From the NCBI RefSeq assembly GCF_012927205.1, contig NZ_JABBGC010000001.1:124001-188000 (forward strand): a DNA stretch of 64,000 nt. The letters are read 5' to 3'. The notes under the pieces are model-generated. The model saw only the letters and a program-made list of their open reading frames with translations. It did no database searches and was not told the DNA's origin. Positions 1-8,557 of this stretch are shown piece by piece (position 1 is the first letter of the stretch; each line of letters starts with the position of its first letter). This stretch comes from Chitinophaga fulva (GTDB lineage Bacteria; Bacteroidota; Bacteroidia; Chitinophagales; Chitinophagaceae). Position numbers and translations under genes: made by a program.

Positions 1-1
1 C

Positions 2-58
2 AAGGCTAAAGGATGGGAACAGTTTTTGCAAAAACACCCTGAAAGGATTTCAAGATAG
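2..58 (+). CDS. 3' end of an unidentified gene (partial)
   Basis: The first bases of the window read as an open frame ending in TAG at 56-58, giving the C-terminal tail KAKGWEQFLQKHPERISR. The other two forward frames close sooner or look non-coding. The fragment is too short to assign to a family. Its upstream part lies outside the window. That it is a real gene end is inference from the open frame only. Confidence 0.35.
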   Translation, partial: KAKGWEQFLQKHPERISR

Positions 59-234
59 CAAAAAAGGTTATTTCATAAATTCGTAAAATGTAGTTACTTT
101 GTTTGAAATTGTTCATCCTGAATAAACCGCTAACCCGGCAAAGACCGGAAAATTAGCATCACTATGAAAAATGACCATCATTTGTTAAGCATGAATTGCG
201 CAACAAGCTTTTTATTAATCAGCATCAGGCAAAT

Positions 235-933
235 ATGAAAGCAAGAATCCTATTGGTGGAAGATGATGAATATATTGGTGCAGTTACAAAGAAGCGGTTG
301 GAAGAAGCGGGCTACGATGTTGTGCACAGTATAGACGGCCAGGCCGCGTGGGAACAGTTCCAGTTACGCACTTTCGATATTTGTTTGCTCGACGTGGTAA
401 TGCCCAAAAAAGACGGCCTCACGCTGGCGCAACAGATCCGCACAGTCAATGACCACATTCCTATTCTCTTCCTGACTTCCAAAAATGAAAAAGAAGATCG
501 CATAGCCGGCCTCCGGACCGGAGCTGATGACTATATCAGCAAACCTTTCAGCATGCAGGAACTGATCCTGCGCATAGAAGTGTTCCTGAAAAGGACCAGA
601 AGCCAGATCGCAAAAAGAAGCACCACATTTGCTATCGGTAAACTGATGTTTGACTATGAAGACCTTCGCCTGTACAACGAAACCGGAGAAATTTCCATTT
701 CCCTTACCCAGAAAGAAGCCGAATTGCTCAGATACCTGTGCGAAAACCCCAATAAAACACTGAAAAGAGAAGATATCCTTTCACATGTGTGGGGTAAGGA
801 CGACTACTTCCTGGGCCGGAGCATGGATGTTTTTGTGACCAAACTAAGAAAACACTTCAAGTCAGATCCACATGTGAAACTGGAAACACTGCACGGTGTC
901 GGATTCCGGTTCAATATCCCTGTGAAGTCATAA
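235..933 (+). CDS. OmpR/PhoB-family response regulator (RprY-like)
   Basis: DNA-binding response regulator of a two-component system, 232 residues. The receiver domain (about 1-120) has the acidic pair E9/D10/D11, the phospho-acceptor Asp53 in LLDVVMPKKDG, and the conserved Ser/Thr and Lys (LFLTS, YISKPFS). The C-terminal part (about 135-232) is an OmpR-type winged helix ending in LHGVGFRFN. The frame extends upstream to a TTG at 196, but ATG 235 is chosen because it starts directly at the receiver beta-1 strand (MKARILLVEDD). No histidine kinase lies next to it, so its partner is elsewhere or just upstream of the window. It converges on the HIT gene with a 3-bp gap. RprY-like is by general similarity; the regulon is unknown. 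Confidence 0.9.
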   Translation: MKARILLVEDDEYIGAVTKKRLEEAGYDVVHSIDGQAAWEQFQLRTFDICLLDVVMPKKDGLTLAQQIRTVNDHIPILFLTSKNEKEDRIAGLRTGADDYISKPFSMQELILRIEVFLKRTRSQIAKRSTTFAIGKLMFDYEDLRLYNETGEISISLTQKEAELLRYLCENPNKTLKREDILSHVWGKDDYFLGRSMDVFVTKLRKHFKSDPHVKLETLHGVGFRFNIPVKS

Positions 934-936
934 ATA

Positions 937-1326
937 CTACAGCTGCGCTACTATCTGTTCCTGGATCGCCTTAAACTCCTCCTCTGACAGTTTCAGCTTG
1001 CCGCGCGAAAAATTCATGTCTTGTACGGAATTAATCGGAATCAGGTGCATGTGCGCATGGGGTACTTCCAATCCTACCACACTCACGCCAACCCGGTTAC
1101 AAGGCACCACCCGCTCAATAGCCTGCGCAATAGGCTTCGCAAATACCAGCCACTCCCTCAATAAATCATCCGATACGTCGAAAAACTTGTCTGTTTCTAC
1201 TTTAGGAATCACCAGCGTATGCCCTTTCATCAACGGGAAAATGTCCAGAAAGGCGTAAAAATGCTCATTTTCCGCAATCTTGTAACTGGGTATTTCTCCT
1301 TTGATAATTTTAGTGAAGATTGTCAT
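937..1326 (-). CDS. HIT family protein (histidine triad nucleotide hydrolase)
   Basis: A 129-residue HIT-domain protein; family members hydrolyse or transfer nucleotides from purine-nucleoside phosphoramidates and related dinucleotides in the cytoplasm. The start MTIFTKIIKGEIPSYK is the classic Hint N-terminus. The triad is visible as H90-A-H92-M-H94-L-I, and an N-terminal FLDIFPLMKGHTLVIPK segment matches the Hint nucleotide-binding core. Full length for the family. It is followed downstream by the convergent response regulator. The start codon lies at the edge of an AT-rich inverted repeat (1326-1480), so initiation may be embedded in a hairpin. The physiological substrate cannot be told from sequence. 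Confidence 0.93.
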   Translation of the reverse strand: MTIFTKIIKGEIPSYKIAENEHFYAFLDIFPLMKGHTLVIPKVETDKFFDVSDDLLREWLVFAKPIAQAIERVVPCNRVGVSVVGLEVPHAHMHLIPINSVQDMNFSRGKLKLSEEEFKAIQEQIVAQL

Positions 1327-1480
1327 ATTTGGTTATTTTATAATTTTACTATTGAACAATTGGATGTCGGGATTTCAGGATTCCTGATTTTGAGATATCG
1401 GGATTTCATCCCCAAAATAACAAAATACCAAAATCAAAAAATTCTCTATTCAAATAACCTCATAATTAAATAACCAAATA
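1326..1480. repeat. AT-rich junction inverted repeat 1 (greA / HIT)
   Basis: The outer arms TATTTGGTTATTT (1326-1338) and AAATAACCAAATA (1468-1480) are perfect 13-nt complements. The interior is AT-rich and holds two direct copies of TCGGGATTTCA. It resembles the elements at 5373, 15011, 18667 and 25634 in vocabulary and placement between genes. Confidence 0.6.
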
Positions 1481-1546
1481 CCTGAATGAAAAAGGGGCTG
1501 CATCGCTGCAACCCCTTCCATATGGTGATTCAGCATGATACGATGA

Positions 1547-2020
1547 TCATACTGAAATACTGTCAATCTTGAATTTAATAACACCATTAGGCGCCTGCAC
1601 CTCTGCAATGTCACCTACCTGCTTGCCCAGCAGCCCTTTCCCGATCGGGGAGGTAACCGAAATCTTGCCCGCCTTCAAATCTGCCTCAGTCTCAGAAACG
1701 AGTTGATAGGTAACCGTCTTCTTGTTGGCCGTATTGGTAATAGTAACCTTACATAAAATAGATACTTTGGATGTATCGATAGCGTCTGCACTCACGATAC
1801 GGGAAGTGGCAATAGCCGATTCCAGTGTCGCGATTTTAGCCTCGTGTAAACCCTGCGCTTCTTTGGCGGCATCATATTCGGCATTTTCCTTCAAATCCCC
1901 TTTTTCACGCGCTTCAGAAATTGCACGGGCAATTTCTGCACGGCCCTTCGTTTTAAGAAGTGTGAGCTCGCTCATCATTTGATCCAGGGTCTCTTTCGTA
2001 ACGTAGTTTATGCCAGACAT
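1547..2020 (-). CDS. greA: Transcription elongation factor GreA
   Basis: GreA binds the RNA polymerase secondary channel and stimulates cleavage of backtracked transcripts. The 157-residue product begins MSGINYVTKETLDQMMSEL, has the N-terminal coiled coil with acidic tip (residues about 1-75, GDLKENAEYDAAKEAQ) and the C-terminal FKBP-like domain (VTSPIGKGLLGKQVGDIAEVQAPNG). The frame is open upstream to 2137, but that extension is hydrophobic, unrelated to GreA, and contains the likely promoter, so ATG 2020 is used. A TAnnTTTG element lies about 80 bp upstream. It is monocistronic by spacing. Confidence 0.96.
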   Translation of the reverse strand: MSGINYVTKETLDQMMSELTLLKTKGRAEIARAISEAREKGDLKENAEYDAAKEAQGLHEAKIATLESAIATSRIVSADAIDTSKVSILCKVTITNTANKKTVTYQLVSETEADLKAGKISVTSPIGKGLLGKQVGDIAEVQAPNGVIKFKIDSISV

Positions 2021-2100
2021 AACCTGCTTGTTTTTATGGTTATAAGAAAAAAAAATCAACGCCTCCATTTGCACAGAAGCGTTGTTTACGGGTGTTATTG

Positions 2101-2108
2101 CAAATATA
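2101..2108 (-). promoter_or_regulatory. -7 element of greA (TATATTTG)
   Basis: Perfect TAnnTTTG on the minus strand about 80 bp upstream of the greA ATG, implying a leader of roughly 75 nt. No clear TTTG -33 element was seen at the usual spacing. Confidence 0.5.
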
Positions 2109-2203
2109 ATAAATTCCGGATAAAGAAAAAAAAGCACCCTTCCGAATCAAATTGATTGAAAATCAACAATTTAATTCAGAACTCAGGGACCCAGGACAGG
2201 CCC

Positions 2204-3133
2204 CTACAGGATATTTAGCTTCTCCAGCACGATGCGCGCCATCTTAATGCTCGCCTCATGGGAATAACCAGCTATATGTGGCGTCACCACTACATTCCGG
2301 GCCTTCAGCAACCAGTTCAGCTGCTCTTTTTCCTCCGGTGTATAGGTGCCCAGTTTTTCATTTTCCAACACATCAAGACAGGCACCACCGATAATGCCCT
2401 GCTGCAGCGCAGCAATCAGATCGGTGTTGTTCACCAGTTTACCCCTGGCGGTATTCATAAACCAAACAGGCTTGTTGAACGACTGGAAGAAGGCCATATT
2501 GGCAATATGCAGCGTCTCCTCCGTCAGCGGCAGATGCAGGCTCACTACATCGGCATTGGTAAAGATATCTGTCAGACTGGCTTCTTTCACGTCAGCCGTA
2601 CCGAAACCTTTCTTGTATTTATCATACGCCAGGATGTTCACATCAAAACCTTTGAGCTTGCGGGCGAAGCTGCTGCCGGTATGGCCATAACCGATAATGC
2701 CCACGGTCCTGCCATTCAGCTCATAGCCCCGGTTACCATCACGTTCCCAGATACCTTCCCGCAACTCCAGATTACTGCGCAGGATATTGTTGACCAGGCA
2801 AAGCAACATCCCCACGGCCTGTTCGCCTACGGCGTCCATATTGCCTTCCGGGCTGCTCACACAATGAATGCCCTTGCTTTCGGCATAAGGCACGTCTATC
2901 AGTTCCATGCCAGAACCCAGCCGGCCTATCCATTGCAGCTGCCGGGCATGATCAATGATATGCTTATCTACCCGGATACGGGTAGTTACAATCAAACCCA
3001 CACAGTCCTGGATGGCATTGTACACGCCATCGTAAGAAATAGAAGGCTCATAAACAACTTCGAAGCCCTTGCTTTGCAACTGGTCCGTTAAATATGGATG
3101 TACTTTGGCTGTAATTAATACTTTTCTGCTCAT
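2204..3133 (-). CDS. D-2-hydroxyacid dehydrogenase (SerA/PGDH-like)
   Basis: NAD-dependent D-2-hydroxyacid dehydrogenase of the 3-phosphoglycerate dehydrogenase type, 309 residues, cytoplasmic. The Rossmann motif [13 protein letters not shown] lies near residue 145. The catalytic Arg (NTARGKLVN), Glu (LDVLENEK) and His ([11 protein letters not shown]) are all present, so the enzyme should be active. It lacks the C-terminal ACT regulatory domain of long SerA forms. Its ATG overlaps the stop of rsmA by 4 bp (ATGA), so the two genes are translationally coupled in one operon. The substrate could be phosphoglycerate or another 2-keto acid; sequence alone does not settle it. Confidence 0.88.
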   Translation of the reverse strand: MSRKVLITAKVHPYLTDQLQSKGFEVVYEPSISYDGVYNAIQDCVGLIVTTRIRVDKHIIDHARQLQWIGRLGSGMELIDVPYAESKGIHCVSSPEGNMDAVGEQAVGMLLCLVNNILRSNLELREGIWERDGNRGYELNGRTVGIIGYGHTGSSFARKLKGFDVNILAYDKYKKGFGTADVKEASLTDIFTNADVVSLHLPLTEETLHIANMAFFQSFNKPVWFMNTARGKLVNNTDLIAALQQGIIGGACLDVLENEKLGTYTPEEKEQLNWLLKARNVVVTPHIAGYSHEASIKMARIVLEKLNIL

Positions 3134-3882
3134 ATCATCTTATGGGATAATGCTGCAAATTCAGCAACAGTCAATTCTTCTGCCCTTTTGGTAAAAATCG
3201 GGTCCTGCAAAGTTTCCTTGTCAAACAAGGGTTTCAGCGGATTACGAAGCTGCTTCCGGCGCTGATTGAATGCTGTTTTTACCAGTACGGTAAACTTCCG
3301 CTCAGAGGCAATATCTGCCGGCTGCTCCAGCCGCGTAAGCCGGATAACGGCCGACTTCACCTTTGGCGGCGGATTAAAGCAGTTCTCATGCACTTCAAAC
3401 AGATACTCCACCTTATAGAAAGCCTGCAACAGCACGCTCAGAATACCATACTCCTTGCTCTTATGGGCAGAAGCAATACGAACAGCCACTTCCTTCTGGA
3501 ACATCCCTACCGCCACGTCCACATGCGCCCGCCATTCCAGCAGACGGAACATGATCTGTGTTGAGATATTGTACGGGAAATTACCGATGAGGCGGAACTG
3601 ACCTTCAAAAGGCAGGGCTGTTTCGAGGATACTCTCGTTTATCAGCTTGCCTTGTATAGCAGGATAAGTCTTTTCCAGGTATTGCACCTTTTCCTTGTCC
3701 AGCTCTACGGCCTTAAAATGAATGCCTGGCAACTGCAACAGGTACTTGGTGATGGCCCCGCCACCAGGACCCACTTCCAGCACTTGCTGGCCTTCAATTA
3801 CAGGTAAGGACTCCACAATCTTCCTGCACATATTCTCATCTGTGAGGAAATGCTGTCCCAGCGATTTTTTTAATGTATACAT
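3130..3882 (-). CDS. rsmA: 16S rRNA adenine dimethyltransferase RsmA (KsgA)
   Basis: RsmA dimethylates two adjacent adenines in helix 45 of 16S rRNA during late 30S assembly. The 250-residue product starts [19 protein letters not shown], with SAM motif [13 protein letters not shown], the acidic VELDKEK, and the catalytic NFPYNIS (motif IV). The frame runs open to 4128, but that stretch lies across the divergent pdxA start and is not RsmA-like, so ATG 3882 is chosen. A TATCTTTG element at 3892-3899 places the transcription start almost at the ATG. It is followed by the overlapping dehydrogenase gene. Proximity of ksgA and pdxA is known in many bacteria. Confidence 0.96.
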   Translation of the reverse strand: MYTLKKSLGQHFLTDENMCRKIVESLPVIEGQQVLEVGPGGGAITKYLLQLPGIHFKAVELDKEKVQYLEKTYPAIQGKLINESILETALPFEGQFRLIGNFPYNISTQIMFRLLEWRAHVDVAVGMFQKEVAVRIASAHKSKEYGILSVLLQAFYKVEYLFEVHENCFNPPPKVKSAVIRLTRLEQPADIASERKFTVLVKTAFNQRRKQLRNPLKPLFDKETLQDPIFTKRAEELTVAEFAALSHKMI

Positions 3883-3891
3883 GCGTGGCTG

Positions 3892-3899
3892 CAAAGATA
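3892..3899 (-). promoter_or_regulatory. -7 element of rsmA (TATCTTTG)
   Basis: Perfect TAnnTTTG with only 9 bp between it and the rsmA ATG, so the mRNA would have almost no leader. Confidence 0.55.
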
Positions 3900-3944
3900 A
3901 GCCTGTTTCTGCCAAAGGCGTAATATTTTCTCCCGCAAACTGGC

Positions 3945-3952
3945 TATATTTG
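3945..3952 (+). promoter_or_regulatory. -7 element of pdxA (TATATTTG)
   Basis: Perfect TAnnTTTG on the plus strand, 24 bp before the pdxA ATG, in the 94-bp divergent region shared with rsmA. Confidence 0.55.
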
Positions 3953-3976
3953 CCTTTCATTGGAGGCAATATCAGT

Positions 3977-5038
3977 ATGAGTAATACACAGACCAACAAA
4001 CCGGTTATCGGCATCACCATCGGTGATATCAACAGCATTGGCGCAGAAATCATCATCAAAACCTTCCTCGACGCAAGGATGATGGAGTTCTGCACGCCGG
4101 TGATTTTCGCGTCTAATAAAACCATCAACTTCTACCGGAAGCTGATGAACGAAAATAACTTCAACTATCAGTCCATAAAGGATTTCACCCGTTTGAACCA
4201 CAAACAGGTAAACGTCTATAACTGTTGGGAAGAAGAGGTGCAGATCACGCCGGGCGTACTCAATGAAGCTGGTGGCAAATACGCTGCCCGCGCACTGGAA
4301 GTAGCCATCCAATGCCTGAAAGACGGTCATGTGCAGGGCCTGGTAACTGCCCCCATCCATAAGAACAATATACAAAGCGAGCAATTCAACTATACCGGTC
4401 ATACGCCTTACCTGAAAGCAGCCTTCAATGCGAAAGACGTACTGATGTTTATGACCGCTGACAATATGCGCGTTGGCCTCCTCACCGAGCACGTGCCCAT
4501 TGCGGAAGTCTCCAAATATGTGACCAAGGAAAATATCCTGGCCAAGCTGCAACTGATGAAAGAAAGCCTGATCAAGGATTTTGGTATAGACAAACCCCGT
4601 ATTGCAGTGTTGGGGCTCAATCCCCACGCAGGGGACGAAGGTCTGATCGGCAGAGAAGAAATTGATCAGATTATCCCGGCTATCCGGCACGCCAAAGGCA
4701 ATGGTCTCCTTTGCTTTGGCCCATACAGCGCAGACGCGTTCTTCGCCCGGGAGATGTTCCAGCAGTTTGACGGTGTACTGGCCATGTACCACGATCAGGG
4801 CCTGATACCCTTCAAATCCCTCGCCAGCGGCGAAGGCATCAACTATACGGCTGGCCTCAATATTGTCCGTACTTCACCAGACCACGGCACAGCCTTCGAT
4901 ATCGCCGGTAAAAACCTGGCCGATCCTAACTCTTTCAGACAAGCCATCTTCACTTGCCTTGATATCATCGAGCAACGGGAACGTTACGCGGAAAACACCC
5001 GCAACCCACTGAAGAAAACGGAACTGGCTTCTGAATAA
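3977..5038 (+). CDS. pdxA: 4-hydroxythreonine-4-phosphate dehydrogenase PdxA
   Basis: PdxA oxidises 4-phosphohydroxy-L-threonine in DXP-dependent pyridoxal 5'-phosphate synthesis. The 353-residue product carries the family start KPVIGITIGDINSIGAEI, metal-binding histidines in NYTGHTPYL and near TADNMRVGLLTEHVP, LGLNPHAGDEGLIG, the YHDQGLIPFK metal site and RTSPDHGTAFDIAG at the C-terminus. An upstream open frame to 3722 is antisense to rsmA and is rejected in favour of ATG 3977, just after a TATATTTG element. It is divergent from rsmA and convergent with the winged-helix gene (8-bp gap). Confidence 0.95.
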   Translation: MSNTQTNKPVIGITIGDINSIGAEIIIKTFLDARMMEFCTPVIFASNKTINFYRKLMNENNFNYQSIKDFTRLNHKQVNVYNCWEEEVQITPGVLNEAGGKYAARALEVAIQCLKDGHVQGLVTAPIHKNNIQSEQFNYTGHTPYLKAAFNAKDVLMFMTADNMRVGLLTEHVPIAEVSKYVTKENILAKLQLMKESLIKDFGIDKPRIAVLGLNPHAGDEGLIGREEIDQIIPAIRHAKGNGLLCFGPYSADAFFAREMFQQFDGVLAMYHDQGLIPFKSLASGEGINYTAGLNIVRTSPDHGTAFDIAGKNLADPNSFRQAIFTCLDIIEQRERYAENTRNPLKKTELASE

Positions 5039-5046
5039 AATACCAG

Positions 5047-5346
5047 CTACTTCGATTTGCCCACGTTCAGGTAAGCCTGAATGGCATGCACATAATTCTC
5101 AAAAGCTTTCCTGCCCGCAGGCGTAATTTTACATAACGTCTGCGGATAATTATCCCTGAACTGCTTGATCACTTCTATATAAGAAGCATCCCGCAATTTA
5201 TTGATCTGTACACTCAGATTACCGGCAGTTGCATTCGTCTTCTCCTTCAACAGCGTAAACTCCGCTTCTTTTTCACTCAACAATACATTCATGATCGCCA
5301 ACCGCAATTGTGAATGAAGTACCGGGTCCAGATCTTTAAAATCCAT
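5047..5346 (-). CDS. Small winged-helix transcriptional regulator
   Basis: A 99-residue stand-alone winged-helix protein resembling the MarR/ArsR-like 'winged helix DNA-binding domain' family. The recognition part reads FTLLKEKTNATAGNLSVQINKL, followed by the wing (YIEVIKQFRDNYPQTLCKITPAGRKAF). There is no separate ligand domain. Such proteins usually act as dimers on their own or a neighbouring promoter; the target is unknown. It is separated from the upstream secreted-protein gene by a long AT-rich inverted repeat (5373-5495) and is convergent with pdxA. Confidence 0.85.
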   Translation of the reverse strand: MDFKDLDPVLHSQLRLAIMNVLLSEKEAEFTLLKEKTNATAGNLSVQINKLRDASYIEVIKQFRDNYPQTLCKITPAGRKAFENYVHAIQAYLNVGKSK

Positions 5347-5372
5347 GATATTTAGATATTTTAAAATTTAAT

Positions 5373-5495
5373 CATTTAGTTATTGGATTTTGGAATTTTG
5401 GAATTTGTATTCGGAGATCATGTTATGTTGGTCATCTCCGTCAAATTCGAAAATCAAAAAATTCCAAAATCCGTAAATCCAATAACTAAATTTTT
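5373..5495. repeat. AT-rich junction inverted repeat 2 with GC hairpin core
   Basis: The left arm contains ATTTAGTTATTGGATTT, whose exact complement lies near 5476-5492, followed inward by complementary ATTTTGGAAT and GAATTTG/CAAATTC segments. The core is a CGGAGAT/ATCTCCG hairpin. The result is a long nested stem filling the gap between the winged-helix gene and the secreted-protein gene. Confidence 0.65.
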
Positions 5496-5516
5496 AAAAT
5501 GTACAAATTTCAAAAT

Positions 5517-6164
5517 TTACTGGGCTTTGGAGAGCAGCTCTTTTGCGTAAGGCTCGCCCCAATGAGGCGCAATAGCGCTTTCCGGTTTAAAGGCCGCATA
5601 TTTTTGCAGCGCTGTTTCCAGCATTACTTTAGCTTTTGATTTGCTGCCACCAAACTGTTCTGGTGTGAACAGGAGTGATTGGCCCAACAGCAGGTATACA
5701 CGCGGGTTTTCGGCATTGTAGGTTTTAGCCAGCTCGATCTGCTGACCAGCTTCCATACCGTATTTCATGCCTCTGCTGGCCGGGTCTACCATCAGGCGTG
5801 CTGAAGCCACCAGTGAGCGGATACAGGCTACTTCAGAGCTTTTCGGATTTAATGTTTCGGCTTTGTCCAGATTGGCGGCAGCTTTATCTGCCAGCTCATC
5901 AATCTTGCTTTTATCCTGTCCCACAAAGCAAGACATTACCTGGCAGTAAGCAGCATAATAGTACGGCAGCCACTGTGTTTTCTCTGCTTCAGCGATGCGT
6001 TCAAAAGTATTGATTTTGGCGACAAGCGCATCGGGCGCAAAGCTGCCGCTGCTGTCCAGATCAGACACCTGTTTGGACATAGCGTCCTGATACTGCGCAG
6101 ATTGCGCTACTGCGACTGTTGCCAGCCCGCCAATCATAAAAAGGGAAAGGAGTAAACGTTTCAT
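5517..6164 (-). CDS. Secreted TPR-like protein of unknown function
   Basis: A 215-residue protein with a clear signal peptide (MKRLLLSLFMIGGLATVAVAQ, cleavage near residue 21). The mature part is alpha-helical with alanine-rich helix-turn-helix periodicity (AEKTQWLPYYYAAYCQVM; AANLDKAETLNPKSSEVACI; AENPRVYLLLGQSL) resembling degenerate TPR repeats, so a periplasmic scaffold role is plausible. It starts 11 bp after the TonB-dependent receptor stops, in the same direction, so the two are probably cotranscribed and may act together. No catalytic motif is visible. Confidence 0.8.
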   Translation of the reverse strand: MKRLLLSLFMIGGLATVAVAQSAQYQDAMSKQVSDLDSSGSFAPDALVAKINTFERIAEAEKTQWLPYYYAAYCQVMSCFVGQDKSKIDELADKAAANLDKAETLNPKSSEVACIRSLVASARLMVDPASRGMKYGMEAGQQIELAKTYNAENPRVYLLLGQSLLFTPEQFGGSKSKAKVMLETALQKYAAFKPESAIAPHWGEPYAKELLSKAQ

Positions 6165-6175
6165 ATGTGTGTGAA

Positions 6176-8332
6176 TTATAAGTTATTAATAACGTCCTGT
6201 CTTCTGTCTATGCCGAAGTTCATAAACATACCCAGGAAAATGAACCGGGGCACGCTGGGGGTAATTTCCCCTCGGCGCATCCCATCACTGGAATAACGAT
6301 AACCGAATACCTGTTTATTGCCCGGCGCATTGCTCACGCTCAGCACAAAAATGGTAAAGGCCTTGCGGATAGTGGTCAGGTAACTGGCGCTGACACCCAG
6401 CGCATGATAATCGATGGTTTTATCCGACATAAACTTATCAGCCGGCTGGTTCGGATTGTAGTAAGGCCGGCCGGTAGCGAAGGTATAAGTAAGTCCGAGG
6501 TTAGTGCTCAGTTTGGGAAAAAAATGTTTGTACACCAGGCTGGCCGTGTGGGTAGCGGCAAAGTCGGGCTGCACTTCTTTCGGATAATTCAGGAAATCGC
6601 GCTTGGTATCAAGGTAGGAGTAAGATATCCAGTAGTCCACATTTTTGATGCTCTTCCGGTCACGCCAGAACACCTCGATGCCTTTCGCATATCCTTTTCC
6701 GTTATTGTTATAATTCGGCACCGTCTTCACCAGATCAGCATACTGTTTATAGAAGAGCTCCGTCCGGAAAGTATAGTCAGACGCCACCCGCTGATAGCTC
6801 ACAATGTAGTGTGTGGCTTTCATATAGCCGAGACCGTGATCAAAGCGGATATATTGCGGTTCCGGCTTCTGGTAATAATCGCCATATGCCACGGAGAACT
6901 GGCTGTAATTATCCATCTTATACGCCAATGACACACGAGGGGCGACATTCATTTTCGCCAGCACAGATGTATACTCTGCCCTGCCTCCTACCCGGCCTAC
7001 AAAGCTGGGCGTGAAATAGATGTCCCCTTCCGCAAACGCTGCCGTATAGTTATCAGCATAGTTGAAAGGCCGTTGGTTAAAAGAAAATTGCTCCGTGGCA
7101 TACTGATACTCTCCACCAAAACGAATCGCGGAAAACTGGCCAATGTTGCGGGTCAGCATCACGCGTGACTGGCTAAGCGATGAGCGTACCCGGATATCCG
7201 CCGGTGTCTGGGCTTTGCCGAGCGTGTCTGTTGTAATGTTGTCGCGGTTATTACTGAAAGAAGCGCCAACATATATCCGCCAGTCTTTCCCGAGGTTTTC
7301 ACGGTATGTCATGTTCGTATAGATGTTACCGTTACGAACCTGGTAGGATTCCATATCTCCCGGATATTCAATACTAGGAGAACTGAAGCCCATCTTGCTC
7401 CAGTTGCCGTACCCATAAAATTTCAACAGGCCGGTGGAAGATGTTTTTCGCCGAAAATTCAGGGAAGTACCGATAATCTCCGGACCAAGGTTGGGTGTTT
7501 GTTTCGGCTTCACCACCTGGAAATAAGGACCCAGGTTGGTATAATCACCTTCCACGCCCCAGGAAGATTTTTTGTCCCTGGAAAGGTTCTCTACTCCTGC
7601 GCTGGCGCCGATCACGGAAAGGCCCACACTGGAAGAAGAACGCTGCGGCAGGTCTGTGGATTCCAGTACTAAAGCAGAGGAAAGTGCCTGGCCATATTGC
7701 GCGGAATAGCCGCCACTGCTGAAAGTAGTGCCTTTAAAAAGGAACGGTGAAAAACGGCCCCGTCCCGGCACGTCCGGCAGACTGGAAGAAAACGGATTTC
7801 GTACCAGCATACCGTCAATTAATGTTTGTGTTTCATACCCGGTACCGCCCCGTACAAACAGGCCTTCACGATCGTTTGTCTGTTGCGCTCCAGGCAGTGT
7901 CTTAATGGCGTTGACGATGTCCGCGCCTGCACCCGCCGTGGTCACGATGTCCAGCGGTTTCAGCACTGTACCTTTTTTATCGTCACTGGCTTCAAAGCTG
8001 CCGGCAGAAATGGTAACAACCCGTAGCGCATTGGCCGCGTTCTTCAGGATAATGGACAGCTGCTCTCCATTCTCTGTATTGATTTTTATTTCCAGCGGCT
8101 GATATCCGCTTAATGTAGCGGCCAGTATGCGTTCTCCTGCTTCTGTAGTGGTAAATGTAAAACTGCCGTCAGCTTTACTGGTGGCGCCATCATAAGAGCC
8201 TTTGATATACACGTTCACACCTGGTAACGGATGTTTTTTGTTGTCCGTTACTTTCCCGCTGATTTTATGCTGTGCCAGCAATATCGCAGGTGAAAAAAGT
8301 AAAAAGCATAGATAAAGGTTGATCCTGAACAT
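6176..8332 (-). CDS. TonB-dependent receptor with carboxypeptidase-like N-terminal domain
   Basis: A 718-residue outer-membrane beta-barrel importer. It has a signal peptide (to about residue 20, FSPAILLAQ), a carboxypeptidase-regulatory-like domain (about 22-105, HKISGKVTDNKKHPLPGVNVYIKG), a plug domain (about 115-230, LPGAQQTNDREGLFVRGGTGYETQTLIDGM) and a C-terminal barrel. It is shorter than SusC proteins and lacks a SusD partner, so it is more likely a metal, vitamin or small-molecule receptor of the FecA/BtuB style than a glycan importer. The secreted TPR-like gene follows 11 bp downstream. A near-consensus TACCTTCG at 8355-8362 may be its -7 element. The ligand cannot be inferred. Confidence 0.9.
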   Translation of the reverse strand: MFRINLYLCFLLFSPAILLAQHKISGKVTDNKKHPLPGVNVYIKGSYDGATSKADGSFTFTTTEAGERILAATLSGYQPLEIKINTENGEQLSIILKNAANALRVVTISAGSFEASDDKKGTVLKPLDIVTTAGAGADIVNAIKTLPGAQQTNDREGLFVRGGTGYETQTLIDGMLVRNPFSSSLPDVPGRGRFSPFLFKGTTFSSGGYSAQYGQALSSALVLESTDLPQRSSSSVGLSVIGASAGVENLSRDKKSSWGVEGDYTNLGPYFQVVKPKQTPNLGPEIIGTSLNFRRKTSSTGLLKFYGYGNWSKMGFSSPSIEYPGDMESYQVRNGNIYTNMTYRENLGKDWRIYVGASFSNNRDNITTDTLGKAQTPADIRVRSSLSQSRVMLTRNIGQFSAIRFGGEYQYATEQFSFNQRPFNYADNYTAAFAEGDIYFTPSFVGRVGGRAEYTSVLAKMNVAPRVSLAYKMDNYSQFSVAYGDYYQKPEPQYIRFDHGLGYMKATHYIVSYQRVASDYTFRTELFYKQYADLVKTVPNYNNNGKGYAKGIEVFWRDRKSIKNVDYWISYSYLDTKRDFLNYPKEVQPDFAATHTASLVYKHFFPKLSTNLGLTYTFATGRPYYNPNQPADKFMSDKTIDYHALGVSASYLTTIRKAFTIFVLSVSNAPGNKQVFGYRYSSDGMRRGEITPSVPRFIFLGMFMNFGIDRRQDVINNL

Positions 8333-8443
8333 ATTTTTGGAGTTAGGGGATTCGAAGGTAAACTAGTTTATCATATAAACAAAATAATCCTAAAATGATT
8401 TTATAACTTATTAATTTATAAATTATTAAGCTCACATGCCACA

Positions 8444-8487
8444 TAAAAAAACCTGCATAAAACCACTTAAAGCGGTACTTATGCAGG
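8444..8487 (-). terminator. Terminator after the PD40/TPR gene
   Basis: Stem CCTGCATAA/TTATGCAGG (8452-8460, 8479-8487) with an inner ACC-GGT stem; on the minus strand it is followed by a T run (8445-8451). It ends the T9SS transcript about 70 bp after the stop at 8558. Confidence 0.7.
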
Positions 8488-8557
8488 CAAATGTGGACAA
8501 TATATTGGGGTCATATGCATACACGTCGCCGGAAGGTATGCAGTGGTCTGCCATCGC

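Noticed and set aside
2258..3091. 277-codon plus-strand ORF
   Set aside because: Antisense shadow of the 2-hydroxyacid dehydrogenase, which has all catalytic motifs; the antisense product has no recognisable feature.
3883..4128. N-terminal extension of RsmA to 4128
   Set aside because: It overlaps the divergent pdxA coding start and both -7 elements and shows no RsmA homology.
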